From contig NZ_LR594671.1 in the NCBI RefSeq assembly GCF_901827185.1, forward strand, positions 4,304,001 to 4,368,000: a stretch of DNA of 64,000 nucleotides, in the 5' to 3' direction. Position 1 is the first letter of the stretch, and every line of letters begins with the position of its first letter. The translations under genes and the position numbers were made by a program. Source of the DNA: Variovorax sp. PBL-E5 (GTDB taxonomy: Bacteria; Pseudomonadota; Gammaproteobacteria; Burkholderiales; Burkholderiaceae_C). Positions 54,276 through 62,930 of this stretch are shown here, one piece after another. The notes under the pieces are model-generated. The model was not told the DNA's origin and did not search any database. It worked only from the letters and a program-made list of their open reading frames with translations.

Positions 54276-55162
54276 TGGATCTCCTTGAGGATGTTGTCGA
54301 TGCGGCGCTGCACGCCGCTCCATTGGCTGCGGCCCACGGTGACGGGCGCTCTCGAACCGAGGCCGCGCGCCCAGACGAACTTGAGGCCGAGTTCCTGCGC
54401 CGCATCGCGATCGATGCCGCCGGGCGGCGCGGCGAGGTCGACCAGGAGCGCATGCTTGGGCAATTTCTCGAGCATCTCGCGCCCCAGCACGCGCGCGGGC
54501 ACGCTGGCGATCACGATGTCGGTGCCGGGCAGCACCTCGGCGAGCTCGGACAGTTCGTGCGGTTCCGCACCGGCCGCATAGGCCCCGGCGCGCTGCACCG
54601 CATTGCGCGCCGCGACGTGCACGCGCGCGCCGAGCGCGAGCAGCATGCGCGTGACCAGCGTGCCGATGGTGCCCTGCCCGATCTGGCAGACCTTGGCCTT
54701 GTGGATCGTGATGTCGGTGTTCTCGATCAGCACCTTGAGCATGCCTTCGACGATGGCCGGGCCGCGCAGCAGCATCAGGTCTTCGTCCCATTCGTACTCG
54801 TGCAGCGTGATGCCGATGGTTTCGCAATGCGCCTTCAGCTTGGGATCGGCCCAGCCGAGGATGATGTGGCCCGGCCGGCGCATGGCGCCGAGCATGGCGG
54901 CGTCGGGGATGATGCGCTCGGCGCATTGCGGCGCGAACAATGCGCCGTCGGGCGCAATGCCGGGGATCGGGAACAGCGCGATGTCGGCGCCCTTCAACGC
55001 TTCGGCGGCGTTCGCGGTGTGGCGCACGCCTTCGATGCCCTGCCCGGGCCAGGGGAAGCCATAGGCGCGCACCTCGGCGCCGGCGGCGACGGCGCAGCGC
55101 GCGATTTCCTGCTCGCGACGGTCACCGCCGACGATCGCGATGACGACCTGATCCCAGTTCAT
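54272..55162 (-). CDS. Dipicolinate synthase subunit A-like dehydrogenase (DpaA/SpoVFA family)
   Basis: A 296-residue Rossmann protein. It has the DpaA layout: AIVGGDRREQEIARCAVAAG at the start, ADIALFPIPG, AIVEGMLKVLIENTDITIHK, the NAD(P) motif VCQIGQGTIGTLVTRMLLAL and LLVDLAAPPGGIDRDAAQEL. In spore formers this protein makes dipicolinate with DpaB. No DpaB-like gene is here and the host is not a spore former. In this operon it more likely acts on another imine or ring compound. ATGA overlaps exist at both ends. Confidence 0.8.
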   Translation of the reverse strand: MNWDQVVIAIVGGDRREQEIARCAVAAGAEVRAYGFPWPGQGIEGVRHTANAAEALKGADIALFPIPGIAPDGALFAPQCAERIIPDAAMLGAMRRPGHIILGWADPKLKAHCETIGITLHEYEWDEDLMLLRGPAIVEGMLKVLIENTDITIHKAKVCQIGQGTIGTLVTRMLLALGARVHVAARNAVQRAGAYAAGAEPHELSELAEVLPGTDIVIASVPARVLGREMLEKLPKHALLVDLAAPPGGIDRDAAQELGLKFVWARGLGSRAPVTVGRSQWSGVQRRIDNILKEIQ

Positions 55163-56250
55163 GGCTGCTGCCTCACACGTTGTAGAAGTTCGGATTTGGA
55201 GAGGCCGGCGATGCCCATGGCCTCGGCGGTGCGTCCGCCCTTCGCGTAGTCGATGCCGACCAGCGCCTGCGCCAGCGTGAAGAGCGAACGCGCCACCGGC
55301 ACCGCGACGCCGGCGATGGCCGCCAGTTCGAGAAAGGGCAACAAGCCGTGGCCGAAGTCCTCGCGGTAGTAGCGGTGCTGGAGCGAGTCCGGTCCCTTGA
55401 TGCGCTTGTTCGCTTCGCCGCCCGCGATCGCGGCCCTGAAGTCCTGCGTGTCGGTGACCGAGGATTCGACCGTGCCGATCAACTTCATCTCCTCGATGAG
55501 GTTGGGCAACTGGTGGCCGAAGGCCGCGGCGACGGCGAGCCGCTCGTCGTCGAGCGCGTGCATGGTGCGCGACACCCCGGGCGTCATGGCCTGCACATAG
55601 AAAGTGAAATCACCTTGCGTCGCTTCGACCCAGGCCGCGCCCAGCACCGCACCCGGCGGATGCAGCACGAGGTTGGCATTGGCCAGCGCGGACGCCAGCA
55701 CGTCGCCGACCGGCGAAGCGCCGGGGAAGAGTCGGCAGGCCATCGTCAACGCCGCATCGCCACCGGGCAGCGCGGCCGCGCGCACCTGGCGCGCGCGGCC
55801 GGTGACGGTCACGCCATCGGCCTGGTACTTGCGTGCGACGTAGGTCAGCGTGGAGAACTCCGCGATCGGCGGCAGGTCGGCGCGCACGCTGCGCCAGGCC
55901 TCGGCGAATTCGAGCGCGCCGCCGGTATGGCCCGGGTTCAGCACCACCGGCCGGTTCGCCGGCCAGCCGGCCGCGGCCAGCGCGCGCGCGACCGGCGCAT
56001 GGGAGAAGGTCGGCAGCGTGACGACGGCCGCATCGACGCCCTGGATCGCCGACGCGAGGTCGGCGGTGATCAGGCGCGGCCGCGCCATGCCTTCGCCCAG
56101 CACGCCCTCGTAGCGCACGCCGCCCAGCGCCTGGAACGGCGCGAGCGTCTCGGGAGAACGGTTCCACAGAACCACTTCGTGACCGGCCAGCGTGAGCTCG
56201 GCCACTGCCGCGGCGCCGCCTGCGCCCGCGCCCAGAATGGATATCTTCAT
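55159..56250 (-). CDS. Opine/octopine dehydrogenase family protein
   Basis: A 363-residue dehydrogenase starting MKISILGAGAGGAAAVAELT (NAD(P) site). The C-terminal octopine-dehydrogenase domain has the catalytic-type histidine in NANLVLHPPGAVLGAAWVEA and SLQHRYYREDFGHGLLPFLE. These enzymes reversibly join or split an amino acid and a keto acid. The start at 56250 matches the family; longer frames upstream are non-homologous. In this catabolic operon it may cleave an opine-like N-(carboxyalkyl) amino acid. Confidence 0.85.
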   Translation of the reverse strand: MKISILGAGAGGAAAVAELTLAGHEVVLWNRSPETLAPFQALGGVRYEGVLGEGMARPRLITADLASAIQGVDAAVVTLPTFSHAPVARALAAAGWPANRPVVLNPGHTGGALEFAEAWRSVRADLPPIAEFSTLTYVARKYQADGVTVTGRARQVRAAALPGGDAALTMACRLFPGASPVGDVLASALANANLVLHPPGAVLGAAWVEATQGDFTFYVQAMTPGVSRTMHALDDERLAVAAAFGHQLPNLIEEMKLIGTVESSVTDTQDFRAAIAGGEANKRIKGPDSLQHRYYREDFGHGLLPFLELAAIAGVAVPVARSLFTLAQALVGIDYAKGGRTAEAMGIAGLSKSELLQRVRQQP

Positions 56251-56257
56251 GTGGACC

Positions 56258-57061
56258 TCAATGTGCGACGAGCACGCCCTTGGCTTCGAAGATCTCGCGC
56301 ACCTGGCGAACGTAGTGCTGGAAGCGCGGGTCTTCATGGACGCCGCTCCAGCGGCGCGGACGCGGGATGTCGATGGTCAGATCGAGATCGACGCGGCCGG
56401 GCCGCGGCGACATGACGATCACGCGGTCGGCGAGGAACACCGCCTCGTCGATGCCGTGGGTGATGAAGAGCACGGTGTTGCGCAGCCGCATCCACATCGT
56501 CTGCAGGTCCATGATCATCTGCTCGCGCGTGAGCGCGTCGAGCGCGCCGAAGGGCTCGTCCATCAGCAGCAGGCCGGGCTCCTGGATCAGCGCGCGGCAG
56601 ATCGCGACGCGCTGGCGCATGCCGCCGGAGAGCTCGGAGGGGTACTTGTTGTCGAAGCCGCTGAGGCCGACCTGCGCGAGCAGATCGCGCGCGCGATCGG
56701 CATAGGCCACGCGGTCCATGCCCTTGATCTCGATCGGCAACAGGATGTTGTCGAGGATGCTTCTCCAGTAGAGCAGCAGGTCGGACTGGAAGACGACGCC
56801 GGCCTTCGGATGCGGCTTGACGACTTCGTCGCCGTCGATGCCCAGGCGGCCCGAGCTGACCGGCGTCAGGCCGGCGAGCAGGGACAGCAGTGTGCTTTTG
56901 CCGCAGCCGCTCGGGCCGACGATGGCGACGAAGCTGCCGGGCGCGATGTCGAGATCGACGCGGTCGAGCGCCAGCACGTCGTCGCCGGCGCGCACCTCGT
57001 AGGACTTGGAGACGCCCTGGATGGTGACGGCGGCGGCATGTCCGGCCACAACGCTACTCAT
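56258..57061 (-). CDS. ABC-transporter ATPase (nitrate/sulfonate/NMT1-type importer)
   Basis: A 267-residue ATPase with Walker A VGPSGCGKSTLLSLL, Q-loop VFQSDLLLYWRSILDN, signature SELSGGMRQRVAICRAL, Walker B LLLMDEPFGALDALTRE and H-loop FITHGIDEA. This pattern is of the SsuB/TauB/NrtD/ThiZ group. AGGAGG upstream of the ATG at 57061 fixes the start. With the permease and binding protein it forms a complete importer. Confidence 0.93.
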   Translation of the reverse strand: MSSVVAGHAAAVTIQGVSKSYEVRAGDDVLALDRVDLDIAPGSFVAIVGPSGCGKSTLLSLLAGLTPVSSGRLGIDGDEVVKPHPKAGVVFQSDLLLYWRSILDNILLPIEIKGMDRVAYADRARDLLAQVGLSGFDNKYPSELSGGMRQRVAICRALIQEPGLLLMDEPFGALDALTREQMIMDLQTMWMRLRNTVLFITHGIDEAVFLADRVIVMSPRPGRVDLDLTIDIPRPRRWSGVHEDPRFQHYVRQVREIFEAKGVLVAH

Positions 57062-57103
57062 GGGTGGGCCTCCTGGCATCGGCCGCGGGATGCATGTGCT
57101 TGA

Positions 57104-57928
57104 TCATTTGGCGCTTTCACGTTGATACGAAACCTTGCTCTCGACGAGCGAAAGAACGAAATAGAGCAGCACGCCGATCAGCGAGATGGTGACGACGGTC
57201 GCGAAGTTGAGGGTGGTGTCGAACTGCGAGTTGGCCTGCAGCTGCAGGTAGCCGAGTCCGCGTTCGGCAGCGATGTATTCGCCGATGATGGCGCCGATCA
57301 CGGCCAGCGAGATCGCGACCTTCAGGCCGCCGAAGATGCTCGGCAATGCGGCCGGCAGGCGGACCTTGAAGAAGGTCTGCAATTCGCTGGCGCCCATCGA
57401 CCGCACCATGTTGACCAGCGCCTTGTCGAGCGACTGCAGGCCGACCACCGTCGAGATCACGATCGGGAAAAAGGAGATCAGGAACGCCAGGCTGATCTTC
57501 GGCGCCCAGCCGTAGCCGAGGTAGAGGACCAGCAACGGCGCCAGTGCGATCTTCGGCACGGTCTGCAGCGCGACCAGGAGCGGGTAGACCGCACGCTCGA
57601 AGACCTTCGAATAGAAGATCGCGAGCGCCAGCGGAATCCCGATGATCACGCCGGCAAAGAAGCCGGCGAGCACTTCGAGCAGCGTGATGTAGGAGTGGGC
57701 CGCCAGCAGGTTGAAGTCCGTCACCATGCGCTTGGCGATGGCCAGCGGTGTCGGCAGCACGAATTCCGACAGTCCGGACAGCGGGACCGCGATCTGCCAG
57801 ATGACGAGGATCGCCGCCGCCAGCAGCAAGGACGCATAGCGCTCGAGCAGATTGACGCGAGGCGGCTTCTTCTTGGTGCTTCCGACGTTGGGCATGGCGA
57901 CGATCCCGGGATGTTTCAATTCGGTCAT
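57104..57928 (-). CDS. ABC-transporter permease (NMT1/SsuC type)
   Basis: A 274-residue inner-membrane protein with about six spans (LLLAAAILVIWQIAVPLSGL, VLAGFFAGVIIGIPLALAIF) and the ATPase-coupling loop ASELQTFFKVRLPAALPSIF. It ends with VVTISLIGVLLYFVLSLVES. A BPD_transp_1 permease with a signature like ThiX/SsuC. It lies 13 bp after the binding-protein gene and 42 bp before the ATPase gene. Confidence 0.93.
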   Translation of the reverse strand: MTELKHPGIVAMPNVGSTKKKPPRVNLLERYASLLLAAAILVIWQIAVPLSGLSEFVLPTPLAIAKRMVTDFNLLAAHSYITLLEVLAGFFAGVIIGIPLALAIFYSKVFERAVYPLLVALQTVPKIALAPLLVLYLGYGWAPKISLAFLISFFPIVISTVVGLQSLDKALVNMVRSMGASELQTFFKVRLPAALPSIFGGLKVAISLAVIGAIIGEYIAAERGLGYLQLQANSQFDTTLNFATVVTISLIGVLLYFVLSLVESKVSYQRESAK

Positions 57929-57941
57929 GAATGGCCTCGCA

Positions 57942-58940
57942 CTAGGGATTCAGCAGGGCATTGGTGAAGAAGACATCGGCCGGCTTCGGCGTGCCGATGG
58001 CTTCGTCTGTCTTAAGCAGGTTCAGTGCCTGGACGATGGTGTTGGCATCCGTCCATCCGACCGGCTTGCCCGCCTCGGTCTCGATCGCATCCATCGTGGC
58101 GCGCACCTGCGCCTCGATCACGTCCGCCGAAGGACCGCCCTGCCAGGCCTTGGCGAGCGCGGCCGTCGCGGCCTTGGGATCCTTGCGCGTGGCTGCGATC
58201 CCTTCGTTCACCGCCGCCAGGTAGCGCTTGAGCACATCGGGCTTCTTCGCGATGATCGCGTTGCTCGACACGGCGGCCAGGCCGGGGATCGCGAGCCCGT
58301 TCTGCGCCAGGTCGAGCATCGGGAACCTGGTGTCCATGCGCGCCTCGATGATCGGCAGGTCATTGTTGCGATAGACGCTCACCACGTCCACCTGCTTCTG
58401 CAGGAATTGCGGCACGCGCGACTGCGCATCCATCTGCACCTTCTTCACCTTGCTGCAATCGATGTGGTTGACCGCACAGAAGGCCGACAGGTAGGACGTG
58501 CCGGTTTCGCCGACGGCATGCGCCACGGTCTTGCCTTCGAGATCCTTGGGCTTGAGCACCGGTTTGTCGGGCTGCGAGATCAGCACGATCGGCGTCTTCG
58601 GTTGATAGAGGGCGACGATCTTGATCGGCATGCCCTTCTGGATCGCGGAAACGGCGAAGATGGCCGGCATCACGACCACGTCCTCCTGACCCTGCAGCAG
58701 AGCGCCCAGCGCCGCCGGTGCGCCGGCGCCCTCGCCCATGCGCACGGCGAGGTTCTTCGCAGCATAGAAGCCCTTGTCCTGCGCCAGGTAGAGATGCGCG
58801 TATTCCCCCTTCAGTTTCCAGCTGAAACGGACGTTGACCTCGTCCGCCGCCCAGGCATGAGCACCCAGGCTCAGCACTGCAACCAGTGCGGCAGTTCGCC
58901 AGCGCGCGCACATCGAGAAACTTGCACGAGGAAATCGCAT
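57942..58940 (-). CDS. ABC-transporter substrate-binding protein (NMT1/THI5-like), copy 2
   Basis: A 332-residue periplasmic protein with signal peptide (RTAALVAVLSLGAHAWA). The mature part begins VNVRFSWKLKGEYAHLYLAQ and keeps GAPAALGALLQGQEDVVVMP and KDLEGKTVAHAVGETGTSYL, parallel to copy 1 at 47779. It is the first gene of the nine-gene leftward operon. The ATG at 58940 opens directly into the signal peptide. The divergent GntR regulator and its palindromes lie 120-200 bp upstream. Confidence 0.9.
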   Translation of the reverse strand: MRFPRASFSMCARWRTAALVAVLSLGAHAWAADEVNVRFSWKLKGEYAHLYLAQDKGFYAAKNLAVRMGEGAGAPAALGALLQGQEDVVVMPAIFAVSAIQKGMPIKIVALYQPKTPIVLISQPDKPVLKPKDLEGKTVAHAVGETGTSYLSAFCAVNHIDCSKVKKVQMDAQSRVPQFLQKQVDVVSVYRNNDLPIIEARMDTRFPMLDLAQNGLAIPGLAAVSSNAIIAKKPDVLKRYLAAVNEGIAATRKDPKAATAALAKAWQGGPSADVIEAQVRATMDAIETEAGKPVGWTDANTIVQALNLLKTDEAIGTPKPADVFFTNALLNP

Positions 58941-59055
58941 GGATAGACCTATCAATGATTGAGCAAATGAACTGAAACCAACTCTTGACCGTCATTGCCG
59001 CGCAGGCTTAGGGTTGATCGTTTTTCCGCTGCACGAGACAACATCGATCTCCCTA

Positions 59056-59085
59056 TTGATCACATAGTGTGATCACACGTATAAT
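59056..59085 (+). promoter_or_regulatory. GntR operator overlapping the regulator's own promoter
   Basis: TGATCACA-TAG-TGTGATCA (59057-59075) is a perfect inverted repeat with 8-bp arms. TATAAT at 59080-59085 is a consensus -10, and TTGATC at 59056-59061 (18-bp spacing) a fair -35. The palindrome therefore fills the spacer of the GntR gene's promoter, the layout of autorepression. Confidence 0.65.
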
Positions 59086-59095
59086 CACGGTCAAC

Positions 59096-59107
59096 CGGGT
59101 TAACCCG
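59096..59107. promoter_or_regulatory. Second palindrome in the SBP/GntR divergent region
   Basis: CGGGTTAACCCG is a perfect 12-bp palindrome, 20 bp downstream of the first operator and 36 bp before the GntR start. It may be a second binding site or part of the leader. Confidence 0.35.
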
Positions 59108-59142
59108 CATCGAACCCACACGAGACACAGCAGAGGAGCGCC

Positions 59143-59889
59143 ATGGAACAGACTGCCGAACGCCAACGACAAGAGGCTGTCGAAGAGCCGACCAAGCGCG
59201 GCCGCGGCCGTGTGCAGGAAGAAGTCTTCCAGCGCCTGCGACGCGGACTCATGGTGGGCGCCTTCGTGCCCGGTCAGGTGATGAGCCTGCGCAAACTCGC
59301 CAGCAGCTTCGGCACCAGCCCGATGCCGATTCGCGAAGCCTTGACGCGGCTGGTGGTCACCAACGCGCTCGAGGACACGGCGAACGGTTCGGTCCGGGTT
59401 CCGCGCCTCACGCCCAAGAAGCTGAACGAACTCTTCGCGGTGCGCGAACTCGTCGAAGGCCTTGCGGCCGAGATGGCTTGCCGCAATGGCACGCCGGCCT
59501 TGCTGAAGACGCTCACCACCATCAACAACGAGTTGCTCGACGCCATCGCGAAGCGCAACCTGCTGGGCTGTCTCTCGTCGAACCAGCGCTTTCACTTCAC
59601 GCTCTACCAGGCCGCCGACACGGAAGTGCTGATGCCGCTCGTGGAATCGCTCTGGCTGCAGTTCGGCCCCACGATGTACCTCTCGCTGCTGTCGCCCGAC
59701 ATACCCTGGGATGCCTCCGCGCATCTCGAGATCCTCGAGGGTATGCACACGAAGAAGCCCGCGGTCGCCAAGCGCGGCGTGTTGCGCGACATTCGCAACA
59801 CGGGACGTTCGCTGGTGCCCGCGCTGGGCGAGCCGGAAGCCGCCAACCTGCTTTCAGCGCCGCTCGACGATCTCTATTTCGGCAGCTGA
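59143..59889 (+). CDS. GntR-family regulator (FCD/FadR-like)
   Basis: A 248-residue regulator. The winged helix (VQEEVFQRLRRGLMVGAFVP, SLRKLASSFGTSPMPIREAL) has the usual GntR SPMPIREAL wording. The FCD ligand domain follows (FAVRELVEGLAAEMACRNGT, SSNQRFHFTLYQAADTEVLM) with possible metal-site residues. It is divergent from the importer/opine-dehydrogenase operon and probably controls both that operon and the RidA-CobW genes behind it. Confidence 0.92.
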   Translation: MEQTAERQRQEAVEEPTKRGRGRVQEEVFQRLRRGLMVGAFVPGQVMSLRKLASSFGTSPMPIREALTRLVVTNALEDTANGSVRVPRLTPKKLNELFAVRELVEGLAAEMACRNGTPALLKTLTTINNELLDAIAKRNLLGCLSSNQRFHFTLYQAADTEVLMPLVESLWLQFGPTMYLSLLSPDIPWDASAHLEILEGMHTKKPAVAKRGVLRDIRNTGRSLVPALGEPEAANLLSAPLDDLYFGS

Positions 59890-59918
59890 CCGACCCACCA
59901 ACGAAGGAAGACAAGACC

Positions 59919-60389
59919 ATGACCCAACACCAGGCCGAAGCGCGCCTCGAACAACTCGGCATCACGCTGCCCAAGGCCGTCGCGCCGGCGGCGAACTACG
60001 TTCCGGCGCGCAGAAGCGGCTCGATGATCTACATCGCAGGCCAAGTGCCGACCGCGGACGGCAAGGACCAGTACGTCGGCAAGGTCGGCCGCGACGTGTC
60101 GATCGAAGACGCACAGAAGGCAGCCCGGCTTTGCGCGATCAACATCCTCGCCCAATTGCGCACCGCGCTGGGCGGCAGCCTGGACAGCGTGGTCGGCTGC
60201 GTGCGCCTGGGCGGCTTCGTGAATGCCGCGCCCGAGTTCGGCGACCATCCCAAGGTGATCAACGGCGCATCGGACCTCATGGTCGAGGTCTTCGGCGATG
60301 CCGGCCGGCATGCGCGCGCGGCCGTCGGCTGCAGCTCGCTGCCGCGCAACGTCGCCGTGGAGGTGGACGCCATCTTCGAGGTCGCCTGA
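59919..60389 (+). CDS. RidA/YjgF-family protein
   Basis: A 156-residue protein of the RidA-like branch (slightly longer than the 130-residue RidA). It has YVPARRSGSMIYIAGQVPTA, VGCVRLGGFVNAAPEFGDHP and the substrate-binding arginine and glutamate in LPRNVAVEVDAIFEV. RidA enzymes hydrolyse reactive enamine/imine intermediates made by PLP enzymes or amine dehydrogenases. The location next to opine-dehydrogenase-like and deaminase genes fits clearing of imines. Confidence 0.9.
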   Translation: MTQHQAEARLEQLGITLPKAVAPAANYVPARRSGSMIYIAGQVPTADGKDQYVGKVGRDVSIEDAQKAARLCAINILAQLRTALGGSLDSVVGCVRLGGFVNAAPEFGDHPKVINGASDLMVEVFGDAGRHARAAVGCSSLPRNVAVEVDAIFEVA

Positions 60390-60392
60390 GCC

Positions 60393-61421
60393 ATGGCCCA
60401 CGCCGAGCCCGCCGCAGGGCATCGCGCCGACAGCCGCACGCCGATCCATGTGCTGACCGGCTTCCTGGGCAGCGGCAAGACGACGCTGCTGCGCCACCTG
60501 CTGGCCGACCGGGCGCTCGCGGACACCGCGGTGGTCATCAACGAGTTCGGTGAAGTGGGGCTCGATCACCTGCTGGTGCGCGAGGTGGCCGAGGACGTGG
60601 TGCTGCTGAGCTCCGGCTGCCTGTGCTGCTCGGTGCGCGATGACCTGGTGTCGACGCTGGCCGAGCTGCACGGGCTCATGCGCACGGGCGAGATCCCGGC
60701 CTTTGCCCGCGTCGTCGTCGAGACCACCGGCCTCGCCGATCCGGCACCGATCATGCAGGCGATCCTGAGCGAACAGAGCCTGACACCCTTCTTCCGGCTC
60801 GGCCAGGTGATCACGACCGTGGATGCAGTGAACGGCGAGCACACCTTGACCGCCCATCGCGAAGCGCGGCAACAGCTCGCCACCGCCGACCGCGTCATCG
60901 TGACCAAGATCGATCTCGTCGAGGACGCCGACTGCACAGTGCTGGTCGAGAAGCTGGCGCAGATGAATCCGTCGGCGACGATGCTGATGTCCCGCAAGGC
61001 GCAGTTGCCCGCATCGCAGATCCTCGAAGAAGCCGACGCGCAATGGCGTCTTCCGCGAGCATCGAGTGAGGCCTCGCACGCACATGGCCATCACGCGCAC
61101 GGCCACGACCAGGCCATCAAGACCTTCACCGTGCAGTTGGAGCAAGCACTCGACTGGGCCGCCTTCGTCGACTGGCTCGAACTGCTGCTCGCCAGCCGCG
61201 GCGATTCGATCCTGCGCGTGAAGGGTCTGCTGGCGGTGCAGGACGACGATCGCCCCGTCGTCGTGCAGGGCGTGCAGCACGTGCTCTACCCCATCGAGCG
61301 CCTGCCGCGCTGGCCCGACGAATCGGCGCGGCCCGGCTGGATCGTGTTCATCGCGCGCGACCTGACGCAGCGCGCGATCGAGAACTCCTTGCGCTCGGTC
61401 TACGAACCCAGCATCGCCTGA
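60393..61421 (+). CDS. CobW-family (COG0523) GTPase, probable metal chaperone
   Basis: A 342-residue G3E GTPase with P-loop [20 protein letters not shown], the metal-binding CxCC in LLSSGCLCCSVRDDLVS, GxxD-like VETTGLADPAPIMQAI and the guanine motif VTKIDLVEDAD. A His-rich loop (HAHGHHAHGHD) divides it from the CobW C-terminal domain (DSILRVKGLLAV). It likely delivers zinc or another metal to one of the nearby amidohydrolases. It starts 3 bp after the RidA stop. Confidence 0.9.
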   Translation: MAHAEPAAGHRADSRTPIHVLTGFLGSGKTTLLRHLLADRALADTAVVINEFGEVGLDHLLVREVAEDVVLLSSGCLCCSVRDDLVSTLAELHGLMRTGEIPAFARVVVETTGLADPAPIMQAILSEQSLTPFFRLGQVITTVDAVNGEHTLTAHREARQQLATADRVIVTKIDLVEDADCTVLVEKLAQMNPSATMLMSRKAQLPASQILEEADAQWRLPRASSEASHAHGHHAHGHDQAIKTFTVQLEQALDWAAFVDWLELLLASRGDSILRVKGLLAVQDDDRPVVVQGVQHVLYPIERLPRWPDESARPGWIVFIARDLTQRAIENSLRSVYEPSIA

Positions 61422-61425
61422 AACT

Positions 61426-61448
61426 TGCGCCGGATCGGTACCGGCGCA
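61426..61448. terminator. Bidirectional hairpin between convergent genes
   Basis: TGCGCCGG-ATCGGTA-CCGGCGCA is a perfect 8-bp GC-rich stem in the 33-bp gap between the CobW and AtzA-like genes. No T-runs flank it. Being symmetrical, it could serve both transcripts. Confidence 0.6.
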
Positions 61449-61454
61449 TCCGCA

Positions 61455-62894
61455 TCAGTTGCCGCTGTCGTAGAGCGTCGTGGTCGTCTCGACGCCCTCT
61501 TCGTGCAGGCCCGCGCGCACCACCGCTGCGGCCGCGAGCTCCCTGGCCTTGCGGCGCAGCGCGGGCTCGTCGATGCCGTGCACCTTGCCTTCGCTGTAGA
61601 GCGTCTTGCCGTCGACCCAGGTCTGCGAGATGGAGGCCGTGGAGGCGGAAAAGACCAGCGCCTGCAGCGGATCGTGAAACGGCGTCCATTCGATGTGGTC
61701 GAGATCGAAGAGGATGAAGTCCGCCTTCTTGCCGACCTCGAGCGAGCCGATGTCATGGTCCCACATCGCGGCCTTGGCGCCATCGATGGTCGCCGCGCGC
61801 AGCGCCTGCCGCGCCGTGAAGATGTCGGGCTTCATGCGCGCGTCCTTGAACATGCCGGCCACGATCAGCATCTGCCGCATCAGGTTCATGTTGCCGGCCG
61901 CAGAAACACCGTCGGTGCCGAGGCCGACCGTGACGCCGGCCGCGACCATCTCCGGATACTTGCCGATCTTCGTCGCGCCCTTGCCGAGTTTGAACGAGGA
62001 GCACGGGCAGAACGCGACCTTCGCGCCGCGCTCGGCCAGGAGCTTCACTTCGTCGTCGCTGACCGCAGCACCGTGCGCGATCACGAGGTTGGAGCCGATG
62101 CCGCCCGCGCGGTCGATGCGCGTGATGGGCCAGCAGCCGTACTTCTCTTCGCACACGCGCGCTTCCTCGATCGAGGTCGCCAGGTGGTAGGTCGTGCCGA
62201 CGCCGAGCCGCTCGGCGAGCTTCTGTGCGCCCACGTGCAGCTCGAGCGTGCACGGCTCCTTGCCTTCGATGTTGACCCAGCAGCGCACGCGGCCGTCGAG
62301 CGCGCCATCGTATTTGCGCACGCAGGCTTCGAGCTCGGCCAGCGCGGCTTGCGCGTTCGGAAAGAAATGATGCCGCGCCATCTCCTCGGTCCAGCCGCGC
62401 GGCAGTTCCGGCGGCGGATTGTCGGCGGCATGCCGGCCGGTGACGCCGCGGATGCCGGTCTGCTCCATCGCCCGCACGGTGATGCCGGGGTCGTACTGCG
62501 AGCCCATGTCGATGAAGCAGGTCGTGCCGTTGCGCAGCATCTCGGTGATGCCGAGCAGCGCGCCCCAGTACTCGTCTTCCTCGGTGATGTGCGCATAGAA
62601 GGGCTTGGCCCAGTGGAACACCCACGCGCGCGTATTGAGGTTGTCGGGAAACACGGCGCGCGACAGGGTTTCGGACAGATGGACGTGGCTGTCCACGAAG
62701 CCCGGGCAGATGCCGAGCATGCGGCCGTCCATCACGCGATCGAAGGACTCGCCGCGATGCCTCGCCGCGACCTCCGCGGCCGCACCGATGTCGACGATGC
62801 GGTCGTTCTCGATCAGGATGCTGGCGTCGCGCACGACGGTGTCGTTGGCGTCGACGAGAAAGGCGAATTCGAGATGCTCGATGAGCGTACGCAT
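61455..62894 (-). CDS. AtzA/SsnA-type amidohydrolase (deaminase/chlorohydrolase family)
   Basis: A 479-residue zinc or iron amidohydrolase. Ligands are in CPGFVDSHVHLSETLSRAVF (HxH), TTYHLATSIEEARVCEE, SNLVIAHGAAVSDDEVKLL (histidine) and GLGTDGVSAAGNMNLMRQML (aspartate). Members deaminate adenosine-like purines, guanine, melamine or triazines. The exact substrate is unknown. It lies 36 bp after the M24 gene on the same strand and may be one unit with it. Confidence 0.88.
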   Translation of the reverse strand: MRTLIEHLEFAFLVDANDTVVRDASILIENDRIVDIGAAAEVAARHRGESFDRVMDGRMLGICPGFVDSHVHLSETLSRAVFPDNLNTRAWVFHWAKPFYAHITEEDEYWGALLGITEMLRNGTTCFIDMGSQYDPGITVRAMEQTGIRGVTGRHAADNPPPELPRGWTEEMARHHFFPNAQAALAELEACVRKYDGALDGRVRCWVNIEGKEPCTLELHVGAQKLAERLGVGTTYHLATSIEEARVCEEKYGCWPITRIDRAGGIGSNLVIAHGAAVSDDEVKLLAERGAKVAFCPCSSFKLGKGATKIGKYPEMVAAGVTVGLGTDGVSAAGNMNLMRQMLIVAGMFKDARMKPDIFTARQALRAATIDGAKAAMWDHDIGSLEVGKKADFILFDLDHIEWTPFHDPLQALVFSASTASISQTWVDGKTLYSEGKVHGIDEPALRRKARELAAAAVVRAGLHEEGVETTTTLYDSGN

Positions 62895-62930
62895 GAGGGG
62901 ATCACTCCACGGTTGAGGTTCGGGCCGCGC

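Noticed and set aside
54272..55162. A sporulation-linked dipicolinate pathway
   Set aside because: Only a DpaA-like subunit is present, with no DpaB or sporulation genes. The surroundings are catabolic.
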